Source: JAEKLB01 sp050249235
GTDB taxonomy: Bacteria; Actinomycetota; Acidimicrobiia; Acidimicrobiales; CADCSY01
Length of the DNA: 12,921 bases
NCBI GenBank assembly: GCA_050249235.1
Contig: JBFWQW010000083.1
Coordinates: forward strand, 1-12,921
Reading direction: 5' to 3'
In this document: one piece after another, positions 1-5,541 of the stretch
Layout: each line of letters starts with the position of its first letter
Numbering within the stretch: the first letter of the stretch is position 1
Notes under the pieces: generated by a model
Told to the model about the DNA's origin: nothing
What the model saw: the letters and a program-made list of their open reading frames with translations, nothing else
The model's database searches: none
Program-made: the position numbers and the translations under genes

Positions 1-11
1 ACCCGGCAGGT

Positions 12-129
12 GCCTTTCGTCGAGGACGGGTCGAGGCTTCAGACACCCGAATCGTCCTTGAACGAAAGGCCCTTGTCGCGGATGGGCTCAACTCACCTCC
101 GCACTACCTGCGGATCCCGGTCTGAGCCC
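12..129. repeat. Paired inverted repeats, possible structured RNA
   Basis: GCCTTTCGT at 12-20 is the exact reverse complement of ACGAAAGGC at 62-70. Inside it, AGGACG at 23-28 pairs with CGTCCT at 53-58. A second helix pairs GGGCTCA (84-90) with TGAGCCC (123-129) and encloses TCCGC (98-102) with GCGGA (110-114). The result is two adjacent stem structures of about 60 and 45 nt. I could not match them to a known riboswitch, tRNA, tmRNA, RNase P or SRP RNA. They could be an upstream gene's terminator, a small RNA on either strand, or chance pairing in GC-rich DNA. Confidence 0.3.
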
Positions 130-233
130 GGTCGGCCGGATGGCCCGCACCGGCAGGGGCGAGAGAAAGCCCAGGTCAGAGCGGTGCGTGCCTGTCCGGG
201 CCGGTCACGACACGGGTCGAGGGCGAGTCGAAG

Positions 234-240
234 TAGAAAT
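234..240 (+). promoter_or_regulatory. Candidate -10 box of gltA
   Basis: TAGAAAT lies directly before the GTG start at 246. The TA falls at -12/-11 relative to the first base of the start codon, as expected for a leaderless actinobacterial transcript, although the final T is one base late. No Shine-Dalgarno sequence is evident and no good -35 box is visible. Confidence 0.28.
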
Positions 241-245
241 GGGGC

Positions 246-1514
246 GTGGCCGACTCCATCACGATCACCGACAACCGCAGCGGTGAGAGCGTCGAGATCC
301 CGCTCGTCGACGGTGGGGTCGACAGCACGGCGTGGCGCAAGCTCCTGCCCGGTGTCTGGTTCTCCGACCCGGCGCTGATGACGACGGCGTTCACGACGAG
401 CGCCATCACCGAGCTCGACGGCGAGAACGGCATCCTCCGCTACCGGGGCTACCCCATCGAGCAGCTGGCCGAGAAGAGCACCTACCTCGAGGTGTCCTAC
501 CTCCTCCTGCACGGCGAGCTGCCCACCGCGGCCCAGCTCGAGACGTGGACCTACGAGGTCACCCACCACACCTACATCCACGAGAACATGCGCAAGCGGT
601 TCATGGAGGGCTTCCATTACGACGCCCACCCGATGGGGATGCTGGTCTCGGCGGTGGCGGCGCTGTCGACCTTCTATCCCGAGGCCAAGGAGATCGCCGA
701 CCCCGAGGTCCGCCACAAGCAGATCGTGCGCCTCATCGCCAAGATGCCGACCCTGGCCGCCTGTGCCCACCGCTTCAGCCAGGGCATGCCCTTCGTCTAC
801 CCCGACAACTCCCAGGACCTGCCGGCCAACTTCCTGCGGATGATGTTCGACCCGGTCGAGAACGTGCCGTGGCGGGACCCGGTGCTCCAGCGGGCCCTCG
901 ACGTGCTGTTCATCCTCCACGCCGACCACGAGCAGAACTGCGGCACCACCGCCATGCGGGTGATCGGCAGCTCCCACGCCGACCCGTACTCGGCGACGGC
1001 CGGGGCGGCGGCCGCCCTCTACGGACCCCGCCACGGCGGTGCCAACGAGGCCGTGCTGCGGATGCTCAACGAGATCGGGTCGATCGACAACGTCCACGAC
1101 TTCGTCGCCGGCGTGAAGCAGGGCAAGGGGCTGCTCCAGGGTTTCGGCCACCGCGTCTACAAGAACTTCGACCCTCGGGCGACGATCATCAAGCAGACGG
1201 CCTACGACGTCTTCGAGGTCACCGGCAAGAGCCCACTGCTCGACATCGCCCTCAAGCTCGAGGAGGTGGCGCTGGCCGACGAGTACTTCACCAGCCGGCG
1301 CCTCTACCCCAACGTCGACTTCTACTCCGGGCTGATCTACCAGGCCATGGGCTTCCCCACCGAGATCTTCACCGTGCTCTTCGCCATCCCCCGCACGTCG
1401 GGCTGGCTGGCCCACTGGCAGGAAGCGCTCGAGCAGGACCAGAAGATCGCCCGCCCCCGCCAGCTCTACTCGGGCGTCCCGGTCCGCGACTACGTCGCCC
1501 TCGACCAGCGCTAG
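246..1514 (+). CDS. gltA: Citrate synthase
   Basis: Condenses oxaloacetate and acetyl-CoA to citrate, the entry step of the TCA cycle, in the cytoplasm. The 422-residue protein is of normal length for the hexameric type II bacterial family. Active-site residues are in their usual contexts: His263 in GPRHGGANE, His302 in GFGHRVYKNFDPRA (with the substrate-binding Arg) and Asp358 in NVDFYSG, matching the E. coli His264/His305/Asp362 triad known for the family. The GTG at 246 is chosen because the protein then begins with the ADSITITDN segment typical of the family; an ATG at 239 is out of frame. The gene stands alone on the plus strand and converges on the RibD-like fusion gene, with a tandem array between them. 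Identity is very secure; whether this is the main or a secondary citrate synthase cannot be judged. Confidence 0.97.
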   Translation: MADSITITDNRSGESVEIPLVDGGVDSTAWRKLLPGVWFSDPALMTTAFTTSAITELDGENGILRYRGYPIEQLAEKSTYLEVSYLLLHGELPTAAQLETWTYEVTHHTYIHENMRKRFMEGFHYDAHPMGMLVSAVAALSTFYPEAKEIADPEVRHKQIVRLIAKMPTLAACAHRFSQGMPFVYPDNSQDLPANFLRMMFDPVENVPWRDPVLQRALDVLFILHADHEQNCGTTAMRVIGSSHADPYSATAGAAAALYGPRHGGANEAVLRMLNEIGSIDNVHDFVAGVKQGKGLLQGFGHRVYKNFDPRATIIKQTAYDVFEVTGKSPLLDIALKLEEVALADEYFTSRRLYPNVDFYSGLIYQAMGFPTEIFTVLFAIPRTSGWLAHWQEALEQDQKIARPRQLYSGVPVRDYVALDQR

Positions 1515-1526
1515 CCCCGCCCCTTC

Positions 1527-1683
1527 AGGCCGAATGGCCCCGTCGTCCTCAGGCCGAATGGCCCCGTCGTCCTCAGGCCGAATGGCCCCGTCGTCCTCAG
1601 GCCGAATGGCCCCGTCGTCCTCAGGCCGAATGGCCCCGTCGTCCTCAGGCCGAATGGCCCCGTCGTCCTCAGGCCGAATGGCC
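1527..1683. repeat. 24-bp perfect tandem repeat array
   Basis: Six complete, identical 24-bp units (1527-1550, 1551-1574, 1575-1598, 1599-1622, 1623-1646, 1647-1670) are followed by a 13-base partial seventh. Each unit is AGGCCGAATGGCC followed by the 11-mer CCGTCGTCCTC. The first part contains the small inverted repeat GGCC-GAAT-GGCC. The array starts 12 bases after the gltA stop codon. The TGA of the convergent gene (1669-1671) lies across the junction of units six and seven, so the last codons of that gene (GHSA) are part of a repeat unit. No repeat copy encodes a separate protein that I would credit. It resembles a VNTR (variable-number tandem repeat) locus. Confidence 0.97.
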
Positions 1684-2898
1684 GGCCTCCAGGTCGAGGA
1701 CCTGCTGGAGGCCTAGCTGCGATGACCAGGGGCCGGCCGCGGCTTCGATCGGCGCCAACACGACGAGGGTGTGGTCACCGGTGTCGACCCGGTCCACCAC
1801 CCGGCCCGCGAACCAGCGGGTGAGGTCGTCCAGCACCGGCACGCCCTCGGGTCCGTCGTGCCAGCGGCAGCGGGCGAACTTGTCGACGCGGTCGCCGGTG
1901 GTGGTGCCGAAGAGCTCGGCGAGCGGGCGGTCGGCCGGCGACGGGAAGTGAACGGCGAGGACGTCGGCCTGCATCGCAAGCCGGTGGGTGTGGTTCGCCT
2001 TCGAAACCCAGACGCCGAACCGGCCGGGGTGGATGCTCGCCTGCGAGCCAAAGCCGACGAGGCAGCCGGAGCGCTCGCCATCGTGGGTCACCGTCACGAT
2101 CATCATCGGCGAGTCGAGCCCGCCCATCACGTCGTCGAAGGCGTCGGGCGTGGCACCGGCGGCACCGTCCCCGTCGAGCCCGTCCGGCTCGGCCCGGTCC
2201 GTGCGGCGGTAGCGGAGGAACAGGTCGCCCTCCCTCGCCCGAACCGAGACGAGCGTGAGCGGGAGCGGCGCCTCGAGCGGTCCCCCTCCCAGGACCCCTC
2301 GCACCGCTCCCCCGACGAACGAGCCGGCGACGGTGAGGCAGAGCTCGTCGAGGCGGTCGGCGCGGGCCAGCTCGCCGTTGAGCGTCGGCCCGCCCTCGCA
2401 CAGCACGAGGCCGGCACCCATGCCGTCGAGCGCGGTGGCGATGTCGACCGTTCCCTCCCCGACCGTCACCACGTCGGCGACCGCCCGCAGGCGGTCGAGT
2501 CGCTGACCGTCGGCGTCCTCCGGCGCGATCAGGAGCGGACGGTGGCCACCACCGAAGACCCGGGCCTCGGGATCGAGGTCGAGGCTCCGTGAGACGATCG
2601 CCAAGCGGGGCAAGTCTTCCTGCCCGCGCGCCTGCCGGGCCGACCGCTCGTCGGCACCGAGCTTCGGCGGGCCGTAGCGCTCGGCCCGGACCGTCTGCGC
2701 ACCCACGAGGATGACGTCGGCGAGTGAGCGGAGGTGATGGAAGAGGCGATGGTCGGCCGGGCCCCCGAGCTGGGCAGTGCGCCCGTCGACGGCGATGGCG
2801 CCGTCGACGCTGACCACCATGTTCACCGCCACGTAGGGGCGGGGCCCGGCCCGCCGGCCGAGGAGGTCGTCGTAGGCGGACTCGGCCCAGTCGGTCAC
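1669..2898 (-). CDS. RibD-like reductase / flavin reductase-like fusion
   Basis: A 409-residue two-domain protein. Residues about 20-230 match the RibD C-terminal reductase fold, which is related to dihydrofolate reductase and in RibD reduces the ribosylamino-pyrimidine of riboflavin synthesis with NADPH. Visible marks are VAVNMVVSVDGAIA (23-36), DVILVGAQTVRAERYGPP (61-78) and CEGGPTLNGEL (167-177). The zinc deaminase domain of full RibD is absent. After an Asp/Gly-rich linker (about 235-250), residues about 255-388 look like an FMN-binding split-barrel flavin reductase (MIVTVTHDGERSG, GFGSQASIHPGRFGVWVSK, ELFGTTTGDRVDKF). The GTG at 2898 has TACCGT at -12 to -7 and no ribosome site, suggesting a leaderless message. 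It lies alone, convergent with gltA, with its stop inside a tandem repeat. The exact substrate is unknown. Confidence 0.85.
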   Translation of the reverse strand: MTDWAESAYDDLLGRRAGPRPYVAVNMVVSVDGAIAVDGRTAQLGGPADHRLFHHLRSLADVILVGAQTVRAERYGPPKLGADERSARQARGQEDLPRLAIVSRSLDLDPEARVFGGGHRPLLIAPEDADGQRLDRLRAVADVVTVGEGTVDIATALDGMGAGLVLCEGGPTLNGELARADRLDELCLTVAGSFVGGAVRGVLGGGPLEAPLPLTLVSVRAREGDLFLRYRRTDRAEPDGLDGDGAAGATPDAFDDVMGGLDSPMMIVTVTHDGERSGCLVGFGSQASIHPGRFGVWVSKANHTHRLAMQADVLAVHFPSPADRPLAELFGTTTGDRVDKFARCRWHDGPEGVPVLDDLTRWFAGRVVDRVDTGDHTLVVLAPIEAAAGPWSSQLGLQQVLDLEAGHSA

Positions 2899-2904
2899 CG
2901 GGCG

Positions 2905-2910
2905 ACGGTA
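2905..2910 (-). promoter_or_regulatory. Leaderless -10 box (TACCGT)
   Basis: On the minus strand TACCGT occupies exactly -12 to -7 relative to the GTG start at 2898. This fits the actinobacterial TANNNT -10 element with transcription beginning at the start codon. The -35 region is not convincing; TGACCG lies about 19 bases upstream of the box. Confidence 0.45.
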
Positions 2911-2980
2911 CCCAAGCGGCCGCGACGATCGGTCATGGCTCGGGCCCCGGCGGCACGCCTCACCTCCGGGGGGAAGAACG

Positions 2981-3012
2981 ACGGAGGGACGGGCCGCAGC
3001 CCGTCCCTCCGT
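2981..3012 (-). terminator. Intrinsic terminator of the HU gene
   Basis: The 14-base arms ACGGAGGGACGGGC (2981-2994) and GCCCGTCCCTCCGT (2999-3012) are perfect reverse complements around a 4-base loop. The hairpin lies about 35 bases past the HU stop codon. On the minus strand it is followed by CGTTCTTCC, a weak T-containing tail. It separates HU from the downstream reductase gene on the same strand. Confidence 0.85.
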
Positions 3013-3046
3013 TGGTTGCGCAGCTCGTCGACGTCGACGTCGACGG

Positions 3047-3499
3047 CTACGCGCGCTTGGCGGGCGCCTTCTTCGCGGGAGCCTTCTTGGCAGGGGCCCG
3101 CTTGGCGGGGGCCTTCTTGGCCGGCGCCGCCTTCTTGGCCGGAGCGGCCTTCTTGGCCGGCGCGGCCTTCACCGCGGCCGGAGCCGGCGGCCACACGCCC
3201 CTCGCCAGCTTGGGAGCCAGGGACGGCGTCATCACCGAGTCCTTGAACGCCTTCAGGGGCGTGATGCGGGCCCGCTTCGAGGCCTTGATGCGCACCGGGG
3301 CACCGGTCTGGGGGTTCCGCCCCATCCGCGCCGCCCGCTCCACCTTGGCGAACTTGGCGAAGCCGGAGACGGTGACCGGCTCGCCCTTCGCCACCACGGA
3401 GGTCAGGACGTCGGTGATGGCGCGGAAGGCGGCGTCGACCTGCTTGGTCTCGAGGCCCCCGTGGGCCGCTGCCGCTATGACGAGCTCGCGTCGGTTCAT
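3047..3499 (-). CDS. hup: HU-family nucleoid protein with PAKK tail
   Basis: A dimeric DNA-bending, chromosome-compacting protein of 150 residues. Residues 1-90 are the HU/IHF fold: MNRRELVIAAA, a helical body, VSGFAKFAKVERAARMGRNP and the DNA-binding arm centred on GRNPQTGAPVRIKAS (60-74), then the closing LKAFKDSV helix. Residues about 105-150 form a low-complexity Pro-Ala-Lys/Arg tail (PAKKAAPAKKA-type repeats), as in mycobacterial HupB, which binds DNA non-specifically. The ATG at 3499 is preferred over an upstream in-frame ATG at 3610 because the HU fold starts there and AAGGAAGG lies about 12-15 bases upstream. Unlike several neighbours it has a classical ribosome site and an untranslated leader. 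It is monocistronic, diverges from the MenC-like gene and ends in a strong terminator. Confidence 0.95.
   Translation of the reverse strand: MNRRELVIAAAAHGGLETKQVDAAFRAITDVLTSVVAKGEPVTVSGFAKFAKVERAARMGRNPQTGAPVRIKASKRARITPLKAFKDSVMTPSLAPKLARGVWPPAPAAVKAAPAKKAAPAKKAAPAKKAPAKRAPAKKAPAKKAPAKRA
3111..3164 (-). repeat. 18-bp tandem repeats encoding the HU tail
   Basis: Three near-identical 18-bp units (3111-3128, 3129-3146, 3147-3164), each reading GCCTTCTTGGCCGG plus four variable bases on the plus strand. They encode successive six-residue APAKKA blocks of the HU tail. Looser copies continue down to 3050. Such repeats let the basic tail change length in frame. Confidence 0.85.
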
Positions 3500-3526
3500 G
3501 TGGGCTTGCCCTTCCTTGTTGGTCTG

Positions 3527-3567
3527 GATCGTGTGGTCAAGATCGTGTGGTCCGGTCGTCCGACCGG
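3527..3567. promoter_or_regulatory. Direct repeat and inverted repeat upstream of HU
   Basis: GATCGTGTGGTC occurs twice, at 3527-3538 and 3541-3552, a 14-bp spacing. The inverted repeat CCGGTCG-TC-CGACCGG (3552-3567) adjoins the second copy. They lie 28-68 bases before the HU start, where promoter or operator elements would be expected. On the minus strand the first repeat gives TTGACC, which resembles a -35 box, but I see no matching -10 box. The binding protein is unknown. Confidence 0.35.
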
Positions 3568-3623
3568 TGGTCGTTCGACGGTTCAGCGGTGGTGGACGAT
3601 CGTCTCGCAAAGCTCGACGAGTA

Positions 3624-3640
3624 CCTCGTGGTTCACGAGG
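3624..3640. promoter_or_regulatory. Inverted repeat, possible operator
   Basis: CCTCGTG-GTT-CACGAGG is a perfect 7-bp inverted repeat with a 3-base centre in the divergent HU/menC spacer. It ends 68 bases before the menC start. It is short enough to arise by chance; no regulator family is assigned. Confidence 0.3.
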
Positions 3641-3696
3641 ACGGCGAAAGTGTGGTGGTTCCCGGTCCCTTCGTCGCGGATGGTGCTTGTGCCGCC

Positions 3697-3702
3697 TACG
3701 TT
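3697..3702 (+). promoter_or_regulatory. Leaderless -10 box (TACGTT)
   Basis: TACGTT sits exactly at -12 to -7 relative to the ATG at 3709, the spacing expected when transcription starts on the A of the start codon. There is no Shine-Dalgarno sequence before this ATG. It supports 3709 over the in-frame upstream start at 3547. No clear -35 box is seen. Confidence 0.48.
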
Positions 3703-3708
3703 TCTGTC

Positions 3709-4803
3709 ATGCGCGACGACGCCGGAGCACCGGACTGGGTCGAGCTCCGGCGCGTCCGGCTCCCGATGGTCGGACCCTTCCGCACCTCGGCGGGAGCGCT
3801 CGCCCATCGTGACCTCCTCCTCGTCCGCGTCGGGGTCGGCGGCGTCGAGGGCTGGGGGGAGTGCGCTGCGCTCCCCGAGCCCACCTACAGCAGCGAGTAC
3901 GTCGACGGCGCCGCCGCCGTGCTCCACCGCTTCCTCGTGCCGGCGCTGTGGGCACCGGCCGCCGGCGTGGCCGGGCACCCGATGGCCGCCGCCGCCCTCC
4001 GCACCGCGGTCCTCGACGCCCAGCTCCGGAGCATCGGCGTGCCGCTGGCCCGGCACCTCGGCGCCGAGCGGACGGAGGTGCCCGCCGGGGCCGCGGTCGG
4101 CTTCACGGCCACGATCGACGAGTTGCTCGCCGAGGTCGAAGCCCTTGTTGCCGTTGGCTATCTGCGGATCAAGGTGAAGATCGGACCAGGCTGGGACCTC
4201 GGGCCGCTGGCGGCTGTGCGCGAGCTCGTCGGCCCGGGCATCGTCCTCCAGGCCGACGCCAACGGCGCCTACCGGGCCGGCGACGCCGACCACCTGGCCG
4301 AGCTCGACCGCTTCGACCTGGCCCTCGTCGAACAGCCTCTCCCCGCCGACGACCTGCTCGGCCACGCCCAGCTCGCCCGCCGGCTGGCGACACCGATCTG
4401 CCTCGACGAGTCGATCACCTCGGTCGGCGCGGCCGAGGCCGCGCTCGAGCTGGGGGCCTGCTCGGTCGTGTGCGTGAAGCCGGGCCGGCTCGGCGGCATC
4501 GAGGCCGCCGCGGAGGTGCACGACCGGTGTCGCGACGTCGGCGCCGACGCGTGGTGCGGCGGGATGCTCGAGACCGGCATCGGTCGGGCCGCCCTGCTCG
4601 CGCTTGCCGCCCTGCCGGGCTTCACGCTTCCGGGCGACCTCTCCGCCACCGGTCGGTGGTTCGCCGACGACCTCGTCGCGCCGGTGGCCCTCGGTGCCCA
4701 CGGCCACCTCCCGGTGCCGGACGAGCCGGGCATCGGACCCCCTCCCGACCTCGACGCCGTCGACCGCTTCACCACCGGGACGGAGCTGGTGCACCGGCCG
4801 TAG
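3709..4803 (+). CDS. menC: o-Succinylbenzoate synthase / N-succinylamino acid racemase
   Basis: Enolase-superfamily enzyme of 364 residues in the muconate-lactonizing subgroup. OSBS dehydrates SHCHC (2-succinyl-6-hydroxy-2,4-cyclohexadiene-1-carboxylate) to o-succinylbenzoate in menaquinone synthesis; close relatives racemize N-succinylamino acids. Catalytic features are all present: KVK with Lys157 (and Lys155), metal ligands Asp183 (ADANG), Glu208 (VEQP) and Asp233 (LDES), and the second base Lys257 in CVKPGRLGG. IKVKIGPGWD and GGMLETGIGRAALLAL are typical of the longer OSBS/NSAR type (TIGR01928-like) rather than the short menC. The ATG at 3709 is chosen because the family fold begins there and a -10 box precedes it exactly. 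msrA follows after 9 bp. No menaquinone gene is in the window, so OSBS and NSAR activity cannot be separated from sequence; the symbol is provisional. Confidence 0.88.
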   Translation: MRDDAGAPDWVELRRVRLPMVGPFRTSAGALAHRDLLLVRVGVGGVEGWGECAALPEPTYSSEYVDGAAAVLHRFLVPALWAPAAGVAGHPMAAAALRTAVLDAQLRSIGVPLARHLGAERTEVPAGAAVGFTATIDELLAEVEALVAVGYLRIKVKIGPGWDLGPLAAVRELVGPGIVLQADANGAYRAGDADHLAELDRFDLALVEQPLPADDLLGHAQLARRLATPICLDESITSVGAAEAALELGACSVVCVKPGRLGGIEAAAEVHDRCRDVGADAWCGGMLETGIGRAALLALAALPGFTLPGDLSATGRWFADDLVAPVALGAHGHLPVPDEPGIGPPPDLDAVDRFTTGTELVHRP

Positions 4804-4806
4804 CCT
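4801..4806 (+). promoter_or_regulatory. Leaderless -10 box (TAGCCT) overlapping menC stop
   Basis: TAGCCT is at -12 to -7 relative to the msrA ATG at 4813. Its first three bases are the TAG stop codon of the upstream gene. It suggests that msrA has its own leaderless promoter in addition to any readthrough. No ribosome site lies in the 9-bp gap. Confidence 0.45.
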
Positions 4807-4812
4807 GGCGCC

Positions 4813-5466
4813 ATGTTCGGACGCTTCGAGAAGAAGACCCGCATGCCGTCCTCGGAGGACGCGCTCCCCGGTCGGACCGCGACCATGCCGGTGGCGGCCG
4901 CCCACCACGTGCTCGGCACGCCGCTCACCGAGCCGTTCCCCGACGGCAGCGAGCGGGCCGTGTTCGGCCTCGGCTGCTTCTGGGGGGCGGAACGCAAGTT
5001 CTGGGAGGCGCCCGGCGTCATCACCACGGCGGTCGGCTATGCCGGCGGCTTCACGCCGAACCCCACCTACGAAGAGGTCTGCAGCGGCCACACCGGCCAC
5101 AACGAGGTGGTGCTGGTGGTCTTCGACCCGGCCAGGACCTCGTACGACGCCCTGCTGAAGGTCTTCTGGGAGTCGCACGACCCCACGCAGGGGATGCGCC
5201 AGGGCAACGACGTCGGCACGCAGTACCGCTCGGGCATCTACGTCCACTCCGACGAGCAGAAGGTCGCCGCCGAGGCGTCCCGGGCCGCCTACGAAGAGCG
5301 CCTCCGCGGCGCCGGCTACGGCGAGATCACCACCGAGATCGTCGACGCCGGCCCCTTCTTCTACGCCGAGGACTACCACCAGCAGTACCTCGCCAAGAAC
5401 CCCAACGGCTACTGCGGCCTCGGCGGCACCGGCGTCGTCTGCCAGATCGGCCTGCCGACCGACTGA
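4813..5466 (+). CDS. msrA: Peptide-methionine (S)-S-oxide reductase
   Basis: Reduces the S-epimer of methionine sulfoxide in proteins and free methionine, repairing oxidative damage in the cytoplasm with thioredoxin as the usual electron donor. The 217-residue protein has the catalytic Cys55 in FGLGCFWGAE, the conserved VGYAGG, PTYEEVCSGHTGHNEVV and RQGNDVGTQYRSGIY blocks, and two C-terminal cysteines, Cys201 in GYCGLGG and Cys210, placed like the resolving cysteines of E. coli MsrA. The N-terminal extension with LPGRTATMPV is also of the long E. coli-like type. There is no signal peptide. It sits 9 bp after the MenC-like gene, but the -10-like TAGCCT suggests independent transcription. No msrB is adjacent. 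Confidence 0.97.
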   Translation: MFGRFEKKTRMPSSEDALPGRTATMPVAAAHHVLGTPLTEPFPDGSERAVFGLGCFWGAERKFWEAPGVITTAVGYAGGFTPNPTYEEVCSGHTGHNEVVLVVFDPARTSYDALLKVFWESHDPTQGMRQGNDVGTQYRSGIYVHSDEQKVAAEASRAAYEERLRGAGYGEITTEIVDAGPFFYAEDYHQQYLAKNPNGYCGLGGTGVVCQIGLPTD

Positions 5467-5481
5467 CCGCGCCCGTCCCCC

Positions 5482-5529
5482 GTTCTCTGTCGAGTCGGCC
5501 GGAACAACGCCGGCTCGGTCGACAGGAAC
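5482..5529. terminator. Convergent terminator candidate
   Basis: In the 75-bp gap between msrA and the convergent carbonic anhydrase gene, CTGTCGA (5487-5493) pairs with TCGACAG (5519-5525). The outer GTTC pairs with GAAC (5526-5529) and an inner CCGG with CCGG. The stem is imperfect with an internal loop, and there is no T-run on either strand. The position between two gene ends makes a bidirectional terminator plausible. Confidence 0.5.
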
Positions 5530-5541
5530 CAGCGGCCTTCG

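Larger units (their letters stand above)
1..245. other. Gene-poor leader upstream of gltA
   Basis: I see no convincing gene here. One plus-strand frame is open from the window edge to a TGA at 123-125 and ends in residues HYLRIPV. It could be the 3' end of an upstream gene, but only about 24 of its 40 codons end in G or C, well below the neighbouring genes. A minus-strand TTG at 91 behind a GGAGGTGAG ribosome site opens a frame that runs off the window edge, with equally poor codon use. Two spaced inverted repeats (12-20 with 62-70, and 84-90 with 123-129) suggest folded RNA or a terminator. The rest, 130-245, is the probable promoter region of gltA. Confidence 0.4.

Noticed and set aside
134..145. 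GGCCGGATGGCC, similar to the core of the 24-bp repeat
   Set aside because: A single 12-base match with one mismatch; expected by chance in GC-rich DNA, with no flanking similarity to the unit.
93..1415. Long minus-strand open frame across gltA
   Set aside because: It is antisense to a certain citrate synthase and its composition (His, Val, Gly, Asp, Arg rich) is the usual shadow of GC-rich coding DNA.
1527..1683. CRISPR array
   Set aside because: The units are directly contiguous with no variable spacers, only 24 bp long, and no cas gene is near.
1534..1716. Plus-strand 60-residue frame made of MAPSSSGR repeats
   Set aside because: It is only the 24-bp array read in one of its open frames. 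It has no ribosome site and runs into the 3' end of the convergent gene.
3583..5379. 598-codon minus-strand frame opposite menC-like gene and msrA
   Set aside because: Both plus-strand genes have full catalytic motifs; the antisense frame has no recognisable domain.
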